The position numbers and the translations under genes were made by a program. From Thermobaculum terrenum ATCC BAA-798 (lineage in GTDB: Bacteria > Chloroflexota > Chloroflexia > Thermobaculales > Thermobaculaceae), in the NCBI RefSeq assembly GCF_000025005.1, contig NC_013526.1, positions 744,001-808,000 on the forward strand: DNA of 64,000 bases, given 5' to 3'. Under the pieces are notes generated by a model that worked only from the letters and a program-made list of their open reading frames with translations, made no database searches and was not told the origin of the DNA. This document shows, piece by piece, positions 33,603 to 42,990 of this stretch. Every line of letters begins with the position of its first letter. Within the stretch, counting starts at the first letter, position 1.

Positions 33603-34583
33603 TCACAGCGTTACTGGCACATCCCTCTGTGCCGATTCCAGGGCGGCTAGCCCGACCCTCAGGGAAGCCAGGGCATCCTGGCCGCTGCACCTGGGCTCGG
33701 GCCCACCAAGCAGCCAGCGCACCCAGGCGTGGTCCTGCTCCTCGTAGGGCCCCCTGCGGGCGGGCATCCTCACAGGCACCTCCACCGCCGGGCGCTCCCC
33801 CTCGGGCCGCTTGAGCTGCAGCTCAAGCGGCCTGGTGGACGCGCTGTCGGTCGTCAGCAGAGCCTCGCTCCCGGCCACCTCCAGGGAGGTGGCGAAGCCC
33901 ATGTGGGCCCAGCTACCCTCCACGTAGGAGATCGCGCCGCTCTCGTGCCGCAGCGAGACCATCCCCACCATGCGCTCGGGGCTGTCGCTGGTCAGCTGGG
34001 CGTAGACCCTTCTGACCGGGCCGAAGGTCCACAGGAGCCAGTCGATGTCGTGGATGGACATGTCGAGGATGACCCCCCCGCTGAGGCCGTAGTCGGCATA
34101 CCAGTTGCGAGTGCCCCTGGGAAAGGCATTCACCCGGATGGTCCTCACCGTGCCAACGGTGCCCAAGGCCCCCTGCTGGACCAACTCCCTTGCCTGGTAG
34201 TACTCCGGGAACCAGCGCACGACGTGGCCCACACCAAGCTTGACACCCGCCTTGGTGACGGCGTCCACCATCGCCTCGCCGTCCTCCAGGGTGCGGGCGA
34301 GTGGCTTCTCGCAGAAGACGTGCAGCCCTGCCGAGGCCGCCAGCTCCACGTACTCCCTGTGGTACGGCGTAGGGGTAGCCACGACCACGGCCTCCAGGTC
34401 ATCCCTCTGCAGCAGCCCACGCGGGGACTCCTCCACCTGCGCCCCCACGCTCTCGGCGAGCGCCCTGGCCCTCTCCGGGCTGGTGGAGGCCACCGCGACT
34501 ATCTGCGCATCCGGCTCCTGCGAGAGGATGCGCGCATGGTAGTTGGCCATGGTGCCAGCACCTATGATGCCTATCCTGATCAC
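33603..34583 (-). CDS. Gfo/Idh/MocA-family oxidoreductase (copy 2)
   Basis: This 326-residue dehydrogenase has the nucleotide-binding GIIGAGTMANYHARIL (residues 5-20), EKPLA near residue 94 and GGVILDMSIHDIDWLLW (catalytic Asp/His) near residue 170. It ends 12 bases ahead of copy 1, which supports co-transcription. The pattern is close to inositol/scyllo-inositol and sugar dehydrogenases. Substrate is not evident. Confidence 0.93.
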   Translation of the reverse strand: MIRIGIIGAGTMANYHARILSQEPDAQIVAVASTSPERARALAESVGAQVEESPRGLLQRDDLEAVVVATPTPYHREYVELAASAGLHVFCEKPLARTLEDGEAMVDAVTKAGVKLGVGHVVRWFPEYYQARELVQQGALGTVGTVRTIRVNAFPRGTRNWYADYGLSGGVILDMSIHDIDWLLWTFGPVRRVYAQLTSDSPERMVGMVSLRHESGAISYVEGSWAHMGFATSLEVAGSEALLTTDSASTRPLELQLKRPEGERPAVEVPVRMPARRGPYEEQDHAWVRWLLGGPEPRCSGQDALASLRVGLAALESAQRDVPVTL

Positions 34584-34644
34584 TTCTCCCTCCCTATGCA
34601 GCGGTATGTGCTCATTATAGGGCTAGTCGCCACAGGGTACCAAG

Positions 34645-35721
34645 TCACGCGAGGGCGCACACCACGGCGTTGTGGAAGCGCCGGCGCAGGGAGACGATCC
34701 CTGGGCGCAGCGTGGCGTGCACCCTGTTGGTGAGCAGCACCACCTTCAGCCGGTACTCGGGATCCACCCACAGGCTGGTGCCCGTGTAGCCGGTGTGCCC
34801 GAAGGCCCGTGGCGAGGTCAGCTGCCCGCTGTTGTCGTAAGGGTCCCCCTTCAGCACCCAGCCCAGCCCCCTGTGCCCCCCAAGCCCCGCGGTGTAGTCC
34901 CGCAGGGCCGCGGCCACCAACGGCTTGGGGAAGAACCCTCCCTCGGTCCAGGGCAGCCAGCAGGCGTCCAGGTAACGCGCCAGGTCCTGGGCGGTCGAGA
35001 AGAGCCCCGCGTGCCCGCTCACCCCGCCCAGCGCCCAGGCGTTGTCGTCGTTCACCTGCCCGCGCTGGTAGCCCCCAAGGTAATCCCTGTACTCGCACGC
35101 CGCGATCCTGTCCCGGAGCTCCGGCGGCGGCGAGAACATGGTATCCCTCATGCCCAGGGGCTCGTAGAGGCGGACGCGGGTCCATTCCCCCAGATCCTGG
35201 CCGGTCACCCTGCGCACCCATTCCCCGAGCAGGATGTATCCCAGGTCGCTGTAGATCACCTTGACGCCGGGCGGGTGCACCAACGGGGTGGCGAGCACCT
35301 GCTGGAGGATCTCCTGGGGAGGCCAACCGTGCTCGTACAGCTTGACGTGGGCCGGCAGCCCCGAGGTGTGCGTCAGCAGGTGCAGGAGCGTTATCCCCCC
35401 CTTGCTGGGGTCGTCGGCCCACTCCTCGAACACCTCCGCCGCGGGAGCCTGCAGGTCGGCCACGCCCTCACTGACCAGCAGGAGCATGGCCGGCAGGGTG
35501 GCCACCACCTTGGTGAGGGACGCCAGGTCGAAGATCGTGTCCGCGCGCATCGGCACGCGCTCGTGCGGCAGGTCGACCGCATGGCCCACGACGTGCGGCT
35601 CCAGCCAGCCCCGGTCCACCCCCACCAGCGCCACGGCTCCTGGGATCAGCCCGGCCGCCACGGCCTCGTCCAGGATGGCGTAGGCCCTCTCGATGCCGCT
35701 CCTGACCAACCCTGGGTTCAC
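34645..35721 (-). CDS. Serine hydrolase of the beta-lactamase/penicillin-binding fold
   Basis: This 358-residue class C beta-lactamase-like protein has the catalytic SLTK tetrad (SxxK, about residue 69), a YSDLGY motif (YxN-like site as Tyr-Ser-Asp, about 157) and the C-terminal GHTGYTGTSLW in place of KTG. The lack of a clear signal peptide suggests a cytoplasmic esterase or amidase-like role rather than drug resistance. Its GTG start overlaps the hexosaminidase stop by four bases (GTGA), and in some phyla NagZ-like GH3 enzymes are fused to such a domain. Together they may act on muropeptides or N-acetylglucosamine conjugates. Confidence 0.9.
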   Translation of the reverse strand: MNPGLVRSGIERAYAILDEAVAAGLIPGAVALVGVDRGWLEPHVVGHAVDLPHERVPMRADTIFDLASLTKVVATLPAMLLLVSEGVADLQAPAAEVFEEWADDPSKGGITLLHLLTHTSGLPAHVKLYEHGWPPQEILQQVLATPLVHPPGVKVIYSDLGYILLGEWVRRVTGQDLGEWTRVRLYEPLGMRDTMFSPPPELRDRIAACEYRDYLGGYQRGQVNDDNAWALGGVSGHAGLFSTAQDLARYLDACWLPWTEGGFFPKPLVAAALRDYTAGLGGHRGLGWVLKGDPYDNSGQLTSPRAFGHTGYTGTSLWVDPEYRLKVVLLTNRVHATLRPGIVSLRRRFHNAVVCALA

Positions 35722-37349
35722 CTCCCGCGCCCCCCGCGCTTGAGGCCGTGCCCGCGGGGGTACAGGCCGGGCAAGCTGACCGGCAGCCTGCCCCTGGGCT
35801 CCACCTCCCCGAACATCACCCGCACGGCCGCCTCCACCGCGCCGGGCGTGTACTCGTAGGTGGCCAGGTAGGTCCCCAGGGCGGGGAACGCCAGCAGGTC
35901 GTAGGGGTTGCGGACGGCGATGCCTATCACCCTCACCTGCGCCTCCAGCAGCTCCCTCATGAGCGCCGCCTGGTCGGGGTAGAGGTGGGCGTTGAGCGTG
36001 GCGTAGATCACCAGGTCCGCGCCCTCCACCTGCCGCAGGATGGCCGCCCGCGTCTCTGCGTCGTGGGCGGCGGGCACGGGCATGCCCTCCACCGAGACTC
36101 CCCTCCTGGCCACCGCGGCCGCCGCGAAGCCCTGGGGGAACCTGTTGTCCTCAGCCCAGGTGACCTCCTCCCTGGCAGGGTACAGCACGGCCACCCTCTC
36201 GAGAGCGGAGGCATCCAGGGGCAGCAGCCCCCAGTCGTCCCTGACCAGCGTCACACTAGCCTCGTAGACCCGCTGCGCGAGGCGAGCGTGCTCCTCACCT
36301 CCCACCCAGTCCGGGACGCCGCCCCCCAGGGCCTCCCGCCACGAGAGGCGCTCCTTGAGGCACATCACCCTGTCGGCGGCCTCTTGCAGCCTGTCCTCGG
36401 AGAGCGCGCCCTCCCGCAGCGCAGCGTACAGGGCGCGCACCGCGCCCACCTGCCTGTCGTGCCGGTGGGAGACGAGCGCGACGTCGGCCCCGGAGGCGAT
36501 CGCCAGGACGGCCGACCTCTCAGTGCCTATGGTCTCCGACACGGCCCTCATCTCCAGGCAGTCGGTGATCACCAGCCCACCGAAGCCCAGCTCCCCCCGC
36601 AGGAGGCCATCTATGACCTCGGGCGATACCGTGGAGGGCGCCTCGTTCGCCATGATCGCCGGCAGGTGCAAGTGTGCCACCATGATCGAGTCCGTACCGG
36701 CCTCTATGCCCCTCCTGAACGGGGGCAGCTCCACGCTCTCCAGCCTGGCCCTGTCGTGGGGCACTACGGGCAGCGCCAGGTGCGAGTCCACCGCGGTGTC
36801 CCCGTGCCCTGGGAAGTGCTTGAGGCAGGAGATCACGCCCGCCTCCGCGTAGCCCTCAACCGCGGCCGCGACCATGTCGCCCACGGCCTGTGGGTCCTCC
36901 CCAAAGGACCTCACACCTATGACGGGGTTGGCCGGGTTGTTGTTGACGTCCGCCACGGGCGCCAGGTTCATGTTGACGCCGAGCGCGCGCAGCTCCCTGC
37001 CAGTGGTGAGCGCCACCTGCCGGGCGCACTCGGGATCCCCAGCGGCCCCGAGCGCCATGCTGCCGGGCAGGACGCTGGCCCCCTGGCCCAGGCGTCGCAC
37101 CACGCCGTTCTCCTGGTCGATCATGATCAGCAGGGGCTGCCTGTGCCCTGCATCGAACGCCGCGCGCTGGAGGGTGGCCGTCAGCTCCCTCAGCTGCTGG
37201 ACGTCCCGCACGTTCCGCGAGAACAGGATCACGTTGCCCACCCGGTAGCGCTGGATGAGCTGCAGCACCTCGGGCGTGGGTGCGTGCCCCGGGAAGCCCA
37301 CCGCCACCACCTGTCCCACTAGGTCCTCTATCCTCAGATCTTCAGGCAA
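35718..37349 (-). CDS. nagZ: Glycoside hydrolase family 3 beta-N-acetylhexosaminidase, NagZ-like
   Basis: This 543-residue GH3 enzyme would remove terminal N-acetylglucosamine. NagZ signatures are present: GNVILFSRNVRD, MIDQENGVVRRLG, KHFPGHGDTAVDSH with the catalytic Asp-His dyad (about residues 178-191), and the nucleophile Asp in VITDCLEM (about 262). It also has a C-terminal domain of about 180 residues (DLVIYATLNAHLYPDQAALM), as in Bacillus-type NagZ. No signal peptide is visible, so it is probably cytoplasmic and acts in wall-sugar recycling or on imported chito-sugars. It lies between a Gfo/Idh/MocA gene and the beta-lactamase-fold gene that it overlaps. Confidence 0.9.
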   Translation of the reverse strand: MPEDLRIEDLVGQVVAVGFPGHAPTPEVLQLIQRYRVGNVILFSRNVRDVQQLRELTATLQRAAFDAGHRQPLLIMIDQENGVVRRLGQGASVLPGSMALGAAGDPECARQVALTTGRELRALGVNMNLAPVADVNNNPANPVIGVRSFGEDPQAVGDMVAAAVEGYAEAGVISCLKHFPGHGDTAVDSHLALPVVPHDRARLESVELPPFRRGIEAGTDSIMVAHLHLPAIMANEAPSTVSPEVIDGLLRGELGFGGLVITDCLEMRAVSETIGTERSAVLAIASGADVALVSHRHDRQVGAVRALYAALREGALSEDRLQEAADRVMCLKERLSWREALGGGVPDWVGGEEHARLAQRVYEASVTLVRDDWGLLPLDASALERVAVLYPAREEVTWAEDNRFPQGFAAAAVARRGVSVEGMPVPAAHDAETRAAILRQVEGADLVIYATLNAHLYPDQAALMRELLEAQVRVIGIAVRNPYDLLAFPALGTYLATYEYTPGAVEAAVRVMFGEVEPRGRLPVSLPGLYPRGHGLKRGGRGR

Positions 37350-37364
37350 GACGTCACCTCCACT

Positions 37365-38390
37365 CTAGATAGTTATGTCCACCGGCAGGCGTCGCTCGGC
37401 GCTGTCGACGGCCGCGAACACCATCGCCAGGCTGCGGATGTTGTCCGAGGCCACGGTGTCCACCTGCCCGCCGGAGAGCACCGCCTGCACGAAGTCGCGG
37501 ATGAGTCCTGCATGCCCCCCTACCTTGTCGCCCTCGTACGGGGGCACCTGCACGTCCTCCAGCTCTGAGAGGAATCCGCCCGTGGCCTTCACCACCTGGG
37601 CGCGGAAGCCGTCCTCGCCGTCCCAAGACACGCTGCCCTTGGGCCCTATCACCCGCCATTGGCCCGACCATGAGGTGTTGAGGCCCTCCGCGCACCAGCT
37701 GCCCCTGAAGTTGAACACGAGGCCACCCGAGAGCTCGAACACCGCCACCGCCGAGGCACCGTGGTCGTACCATGAGCCCTCCGGGTTCCACTCCTTGCAG
37801 TAGACCGACACAGGGTCGGCGCCCGTGATGAAGCGCGCCATGTCGAAGATGTGGATCGCCATGTCCACCAGCAGCACGTGACGCATGTGGTCGCGAAAGC
37901 CCCCGAAGTGGGCGCCTATGTAGAAGTCTACGTTCACGGTGTGAGGACTGCCTATGACGCCCTCATCCAGGAAGCCCTTGAGGGCACGCACGCCGCGGTT
38001 GTACCTGTAGTTCTGCATCACCGCCAGCATCTTGCCGGAGGACGCCGCCGCCTCCACCAGCCTCCGCGCCCCCTGCAGCGTGTCCGCCAGGGGCTTCTCG
38101 GTGAGAACGTGGCAGCCATGGCTCAGGGCCTCCAGCGTCACCTCCACGTGTGCCTCGGGGATCGTGCAGTTGAACACCACGTCGGGCGCCGTGGCCGCCA
38201 GCACGGACTCCAGGTTGCTGCCGATGAAGGCCGACCCCAAGTTGAACTCCTCCGCCCTGTTGTGCGCGGCCTCCTCCACGACGTCCACCAGCCCCACCAC
38301 CTCCACCTCGGGCATCTGGGACAGGGCGCCCAGCCAAGCCCGGCTTATCCCTCCACAACCCACAAGCACAGCTTTGATCTTATCAGGCAA
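37365..38390 (-). CDS. Gfo/Idh/MocA-family oxidoreductase (copy 3)
   Basis: This 341-residue dehydrogenase has VLVGCGGISRAWLGAL at the N-terminus, HVLTEKPLADT (EKP motif) near residue 95 and FRDHMRHVLLVDMAIHIFDMARF with the catalytic-region residues. It is the first gene of the leftward cluster ending near 32.4 kb and is 15 bases from the hexosaminidase gene. Having three paralogues in one operon suggests sequential oxidations or several sugars. Substrate not evident. Confidence 0.93.
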   Translation of the reverse strand: MPDKIKAVLVGCGGISRAWLGALSQMPEVEVVGLVDVVEEAAHNRAEEFNLGSAFIGSNLESVLAATAPDVVFNCTIPEAHVEVTLEALSHGCHVLTEKPLADTLQGARRLVEAAASSGKMLAVMQNYRYNRGVRALKGFLDEGVIGSPHTVNVDFYIGAHFGGFRDHMRHVLLVDMAIHIFDMARFITGADPVSVYCKEWNPEGSWYDHGASAVAVFELSGGLVFNFRGSWCAEGLNTSWSGQWRVIGPKGSVSWDGEDGFRAQVVKATGGFLSELEDVQVPPYEGDKVGGHAGLIRDFVQAVLSGGQVDTVASDNIRSLAMVFAAVDSAERRLPVDITI

Positions 38391-38890
38391 TGTACCACCC
38401 CCTTCACAAAGATATCTAAGTTAGGATAGCCCAGGGCACTCGGCGGCACAAACCGTCACCCCGCCTCCCACTAGCTCTCTATCATACATACGAGGCGGGC
38501 TCGGTGCCAGAGGCCGAGGCCAACGCGCCGAGCAACCTCCCACAGAGTACGCACCCAAGATGCGCTACCTCGAGAGGCAGCCCCTCATGAGCTCGACGCC
38601 CACGTCGCTCTCCCTCCCGCCAGGGAGGGTGGGCGCTCCACGCGCACCACAAGCTCACCCCCGGTCCTCAGGGTCAAGATGTAGCGCACGGGGCCCCCAC
38701 GTTGCGGGCGCACACGCCCACGATCACGAGAGCGGCGTAACCGGGGGTAGAGCCGAGGCGGGCCCCTCTACCCACAGAGAAGCCCGCCGGATGGCCCCGT
38801 CCTAGCCCGATGGCGGCCGCGGGCCATCGAGGCCCCGCACCAGCACTTGATCCCGCTCCCCTCCGGGCAGAGCTCAACCCCAGGCATCCG
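38391..38890. other. 500 bases without an intact gene; possible remnant
   Basis: No intact coding sequence is seen. On the minus strand, in two frames, 38700-38560 encodes GGPVRYILTLRTGGELVVRV and then a shifted frame ending in VGVELMRGCLSR. This resembles the C-terminal TOBE part of a PotA-like ABC ATPase, so it may be a decayed gene. Nothing else was recognised. Confidence 0.3.
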
Positions 38891-39742
38891 CTACTGTCCG
38901 CCCGCACGCTCGCCCGAGCCCAGCATCTGCCTGATCTCGTCGGCGTACAGCACCTCGGAGTCGTCCTGGGGGTCGTAGCCGACCACCCTGCGGGCGTTGA
39001 CTATGCTCCAGAACTTGCGGGCGTTGTTGGAGACGCCGTAGAAGATGTGGAAGGGCACGCCGTGCTCGTCCTCTATGTTGGGGGTCTCTATGGACCTGCA
39101 GAAGAGCTGCTGGAGGTCCCGCGGGGAGACGTAGCCCGCCAGGTCGCGCAGGTACCGGAACAGCGGCTTGTCGGCGTAGTCCCGCGCACGGATCTCCCTA
39201 GGGGCCACTATGCGGATCTGCACCACCTCCAACTTCCTACCTAGGGCCCCACACGCGTACACGAAGCCCAGCGACTCGTAGGCAGCCTTGGCCCAACCAT
39301 AGAAGCTGTCCGGCCTAGGGTAGTCCTCTGGGCTGACCGTGTCGCGTAGGCCGCGCGACCAGGGCTGTTCGTACCACTTGGCGGCCTGGTTGGTACTGGC
39401 AGCCACGACTCTGCGGACACCGTTGTCCAGAGACAGCTGGTACACCCTCTGCATCATGTCCACGTTCGTGCGCTCGACCTCGTACTGGACCCGGGGATCC
39501 GAGCCCTCCGGGCGGACGTAGGCCAGGTGCACCACCACGTCCACGCTCTGGAAGAGCAGGGCCAGCGCCTCCTCCCTCTCGCGCAGCAGGTCCACTACCT
39601 GGACGCCTTTGACCGGGCGGCCCTCGGCGTCGTGCGTGCGCAGATCGATCAAGGTCAGCTCGTACCTCTCCCTGAAGGCCGGCAGCAGCTGCTTGGCTAT
39701 GTAGCCTGTGGCGCCCGTAACCAGCACCCTGAGCCTAGGCAT
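38891..39742 (-). CDS. NAD-dependent epimerase/dehydratase
   Basis: This 283-residue extended SDR has VTGATGYIAKQLLPAF near the start and SFYGWAKAAYESL with the YxxxK pair (about residue 147). It resembles uronate dehydrogenase or UDP-glucose epimerase-like proteins (RIVAPREIRARDYADKPLF). It is downstream of the ABC exporter genes on the same strand, nine bases from the permease gene. Substrate unknown. Confidence 0.9.
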   Translation of the reverse strand: MPRLRVLVTGATGYIAKQLLPAFRERYELTLIDLRTHDAEGRPVKGVQVVDLLREREEALALLFQSVDVVVHLAYVRPEGSDPRVQYEVERTNVDMMQRVYQLSLDNGVRRVVAASTNQAAKWYEQPWSRGLRDTVSPEDYPRPDSFYGWAKAAYESLGFVYACGALGRKLEVVQIRIVAPREIRARDYADKPLFRYLRDLAGYVSPRDLQQLFCRSIETPNIEDEHGVPFHIFYGVSNNARKFWSIVNARRVVGYDPQDDSEVLYADEIRQMLGSGERAGGQ

Positions 39743-39751
39743 GCTCCCCTC

Positions 39752-40486
39752 CTACACGTAGTTCTGGCCCTCGTCCCGACGGTAGAACCAGAGCGCCACG
39801 ACGAGGAACAGCAGGGTGTAACCCAGCAGCCACAGCCAGTCCTGGAGCCTCCAGGGATCACCCCGCACCACGTCCCACACGATGTTGCCCCAGCGCCTGG
39901 TCGGCAGGTAGGGCGACACCTTGGCGGCAGCGCTCGGCAGCGCGTCCGGGGGCACCCACAGCCCGCCCAGGAAGGACAGCGGCAGCCAAAGCATGTTGGC
40001 GACCGCTATCGCGGCCCTGGGCCCCGTGGAGTACCCTATGGCTATGCCGAGCAGCGTGAACGGCACCAGCCCCAGCAGGATCGCGACCGCGAAGCGCGCC
40101 CACTGCCCTGCCCCCATCGACACCGGCGTGGTGAGGAGAGCGAGCACGAGCACCGCCAGCCCGGTCAGCAGCGCGAACAGGAAGGAGTTGAGGAAGCGGG
40201 CGGCCGTGCGCACGCTCATGGGCAAAGGCAGGGTGCGCAGGTAGACCTCCCAGGGCGTGCTGCGCTCGGTAGCGATCCCCACCCCGAACTGGAAGATCGC
40301 TACCCCCAGCACGGCGAACACCATGAAGGAGCCCAGGACGAAGTTGGCCGCGCTGGAGCTATCGGCGTTAGGCACCGCGAAGAAGAGGAACAGCACCAGC
40401 GGCAGGAGCAAGGTACCGGTGATGTACTCCGGCGTCCGCAGGTACAGCAGGACCATCGATCGAGTGTGCGCCCACAGCAACCTCAT
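39752..40486 (-). CDS. ABC-2 type exporter, membrane permease (second system)
   Basis: This 244-residue membrane protein has about six hydrophobic segments and the ABC-2 permease pattern (LLPLVLFLFFAVPNA near the start, LSFLGGLWVPPDALPSAAAKVSPYLPTRRW near residue 180). Its start overlaps the ATPase stop by four bases. With that ATPase it would form an exporter of drugs, lipids or polysaccharide. It is distinct in sequence from the exporter at 5.5-7.1 kb. Confidence 0.92.
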   Translation of the reverse strand: MRLLWAHTRSMVLLYLRTPEYITGTLLLPLVLFLFFAVPNADSSSAANFVLGSFMVFAVLGVAIFQFGVGIATERSTPWEVYLRTLPLPMSVRTAARFLNSFLFALLTGLAVLVLALLTTPVSMGAGQWARFAVAILLGLVPFTLLGIAIGYSTGPRAAIAVANMLWLPLSFLGGLWVPPDALPSAAAKVSPYLPTRRWGNIVWDVVRGDPWRLQDWLWLLGYTLLFLVVALWFYRRDEGQNYV

Positions 40487-41394
40487 CTGCTACCCTCCGT
40501 GATCGCGATGAATGCCTCCTCGAGGCTAACAGCCAGCACCTCCAGGTTGGCGAAGCTCACGCCCGAGGTGACCAGCGCCCTCACCAGGGCATCCGAGTCC
40601 TTCGTGTAGACGGTGTAGGTGCAGCCCTCCTGGTGGACGCTGACGACCTCCGGCAGCGCCGGCAGCGAGGGAGCCTCGAAGCGCACCCGGCGCACGCCAA
40701 CGATCGCCTTGATCTCGTCGACCCGGCCCTCCGCCACCACCTTGCCCTCGTTGATCACCACCACCCGGGTGGCCAACGCCTCGGCCTCCTCCAGGTAGTG
40801 GGTGGTGAGCACCACCGTCCTCCCCTGGGAGACGAACTCGCGGGTGGCGTCCCACAGAGATCGCCGGGACTCGACGTCCAGCCCGGTCGTGGGCTCGTCC
40901 AGAAAGACCACCTCCGGGTTGCCCACGAAGGCCAGCGCCACCGCCAACCTGCGCCGCTGGCCGCCGCTGAGGGCGCTCGTGCGCCTGCCCGCCACGTCCT
41001 CCAGCCCGAACCTGGCCATGGCCTCCTCAGCGGTCATAGGCCTGGGGTAGTGCGCCCGCACGAGCTCCAATACTTCCCTCACCTTCAGCTCCCCTGGGAA
41101 GCCTATGTTCTGAGGGGTCGCCCCCACCCGCAGCCGGCACCTCCAGTCCCGGGGATCACCACCGAACAACCTGACCTCGCCCTCGGTCGCCCTCCGCAGA
41201 CCGAGCATGATGTTGATCGCGGTCGTCTTGCCCGCACCGTTGGGGCCCAGCATCGCCAGGAGCTCCCCGGGACGCACGTCGAGGTCGATCCCACGCAGCG
41301 CCTCCACGCTGCCGTAGAGCTTGCGCACCCCCCTCATGGTCACCACCGGGGACCCCACCCCGGCGTCCTCGTCGCCTACCAGCCTAGCATCCAT
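40483..41394 (-). CDS. ABC-2 type exporter, ATP-binding protein (second system)
   Basis: The 303-residue ATPase has Walker A (GPNGAGKTT), signature (LSGGQRRRLAVALA), Walker B (VVFLDEPTTGLD) and the switch His (LTTHYLEEAEAL). A C-terminal region of about 75 residues resembles the regulatory tail of DrrA-type ATPases. It partners with the overlapping downstream permease gene. A GGGAGG ribosome-binding site precedes the start. Confidence 0.95.
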   Translation of the reverse strand: MDARLVGDEDAGVGSPVVTMRGVRKLYGSVEALRGIDLDVRPGELLAMLGPNGAGKTTAINIMLGLRRATEGEVRLFGGDPRDWRCRLRVGATPQNIGFPGELKVREVLELVRAHYPRPMTAEEAMARFGLEDVAGRRTSALSGGQRRRLAVALAFVGNPEVVFLDEPTTGLDVESRRSLWDATREFVSQGRTVVLTTHYLEEAEALATRVVVINEGKVVAEGRVDEIKAIVGVRRVRFEAPSLPALPEVVSVHQEGCTYTVYTKDSDALVRALVTSGVSFANLEVLAVSLEEAFIAITEGSR

Positions 41395-41474
41395 GCCTCC
41401 CTCCCATGCGCCATCACGACGCGTCGTATGGATTCGAGTACAAATATGTCACAATCGGCCGAGGATTTCCACCC

Positions 41475-42908
41475 CTATGGGCAGGTGAAGGCCCGACAGC
41501 CCTCGTACTCCCGCAGCTGCTGGTGGAGCCTCTCCAGGGGTAAGCCCTGGCTAGTGGCTATCCCGCTCAGCAGGTTGTGCAGCTCCCAGGGATCTCTACG
41601 CAGGTCGTAGTACTCCCTGAACGTCATGTGCCGCAGTCCCCAGTCGTGGTAGTACTCCACGTACTGGTAGCCGGGGGTGATCAGCGACGACCAGGTGGGG
41701 GACCAGTGCTCCAGAAGCAGCGCCGACCGACGGAAGCGCCTGTCCAGCAGGGAGTGGCCGTCCATCGGCGCATCAATCTGGACGCCGGTGGCCTGCGCTA
41801 TCGTGGGAGCTATGTCTATGTTGGCCACTAGGCGATCGTCCACCGCACCGGCGGGCACGTGCCCGGGCCAGCGCATCATCATGGGCACCTGCACGGACTG
41901 CGTGTAGGGCCAGGACTTGGACACCAGCCCGTGCTCGCCCCAGAGGAAGCCGTTGTCCGAGATGTAGATCACCAGGGTGTTGCGGTCCAGCCCCGTGCTG
42001 TGCAGCGTGCTCATCACCCTGTTCACTAGGTCATCGGCGGCCATGAGCATCCTCTCCTGCTGGGTGGGGATGATCTGTGTGAAGTAGCGCTGCCGCTGCG
42101 CACTCGACCAACGCATGCGCCCTCGGTCGTCCGGAGGCAGCTGGTAGTGCTCCACGCGGTGGGTACGCTCCAACCTGCGCACGAAGGGAGGCTTGTCGGA
42201 TATGTCCCGCTCACATGTGGCAGGATCACCACGGAAGGGAGGCACAGGCGCGTCCGCGTACCTCTCCGGAGGTTGGAACGGGGCGTGCGGCACGTGGGGG
42301 GCAACGTATAGGAAGAATGGGCGCCCGTTGCCGGCTGCTGCCCTCTCGCGGATGAACTCCACGGCGTCGTCCGCGACGTGGTCCGTGGAGTACCCCGGCA
42401 CGCGCTCCACCCTGCCCTGCTCGTTGAAGAGCGCGTTGACATGTACGGGCTCCTGTATCCCCCATCGGTCGAAGTAGGGAGGAGCCCGGTACACGTCCCA
42501 GTAGTTGAGGTACTTGCCGAAGATCGCCGTCACGTAGCCGGCGCGCTGGAGGTAGTGCTGGATCGTGAGCTGCTGAGGGAGCCTGTCGCCGTACACGTTC
42601 TGCACGACGTGGTGGTTGTGGGCGTAGAGGCCGGTGAAGATCGAGCTCCGGGAAGGACAGCACAGCGGCGTGGTGACGTAGGCGTGGCTGAAGTACGTGC
42701 CCCCGCGCACCAGCCAGTAGCGAGTACGAGGCATAACCCCCAGCGTGCCCACCCGCTGATCGTCCGTGACGATCAGCACGACGTTGGGGCGAGGGTGCAT
42801 GCTGTGGACCCGCCGAGCGTCGAGGTGCAGCCCCAACACCACCATCAGGGCCAACAGCCCGGATATCAACGCCCTGCGCCAGCCAGGAGACGCCAAGTAT
42901 TTCCCCAT
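41475..42908 (-). CDS. Sulfatase, membrane-anchored
   Basis: This 477-residue sulfatase has an N-terminal hydrophobic helix (about residues 12-29) and then the catalytic part RPNVVLIVTDDQ with metal ligands. The formylglycine motif is CCPSR, with Cys83 as the CxPxR cysteine to be oxidised. DNGFLWGEHGL and later His/Asp ligands complete the site. It resembles N-acetylglucosamine-6-sulfatases and similar glycan sulfatases. The signal or anchor suggests action outside the membrane. It is upstream of the ABC exporter on the same strand and divergent from marR. Unlike the sulfatase at 22.3 kb, this one is intact. Confidence 0.93.
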   Translation of the reverse strand: MGKYLASPGWRRALISGLLALMVVLGLHLDARRVHSMHPRPNVVLIVTDDQRVGTLGVMPRTRYWLVRGGTYFSHAYVTTPLCCPSRSSIFTGLYAHNHHVVQNVYGDRLPQQLTIQHYLQRAGYVTAIFGKYLNYWDVYRAPPYFDRWGIQEPVHVNALFNEQGRVERVPGYSTDHVADDAVEFIRERAAAGNGRPFFLYVAPHVPHAPFQPPERYADAPVPPFRGDPATCERDISDKPPFVRRLERTHRVEHYQLPPDDRGRMRWSSAQRQRYFTQIIPTQQERMLMAADDLVNRVMSTLHSTGLDRNTLVIYISDNGFLWGEHGLVSKSWPYTQSVQVPMMMRWPGHVPAGAVDDRLVANIDIAPTIAQATGVQIDAPMDGHSLLDRRFRRSALLLEHWSPTWSSLITPGYQYVEYYHDWGLRHMTFREYYDLRRDPWELHNLLSGIATSQGLPLERLHQQLREYEGCRAFTCP

Positions 42909-42954
42909 CTAGCCACCTCCAAGGATAAAACCCTATGATGTGGGCAAAAGTTCC

Positions 42955-42982
42955 TTGACAAACAATTAGGATGTAATATACT
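42955..42982 (+). promoter_or_regulatory. Promoter of marR
   Basis: TTGACA (42955-42960) with a 16-base spacer and TATACT (42977-42982). The region just downstream is unusually AT-rich for this genome. Confidence 0.65.
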
Positions 42983-42990
42983 AAACGTAG

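Noticed and set aside
35748-37322. A 524-codon frame antisense to the NagZ-like gene
   Set aside because: Shadow frame: no motifs and no ribosome-binding site, while the sense gene has all GH3 signatures.
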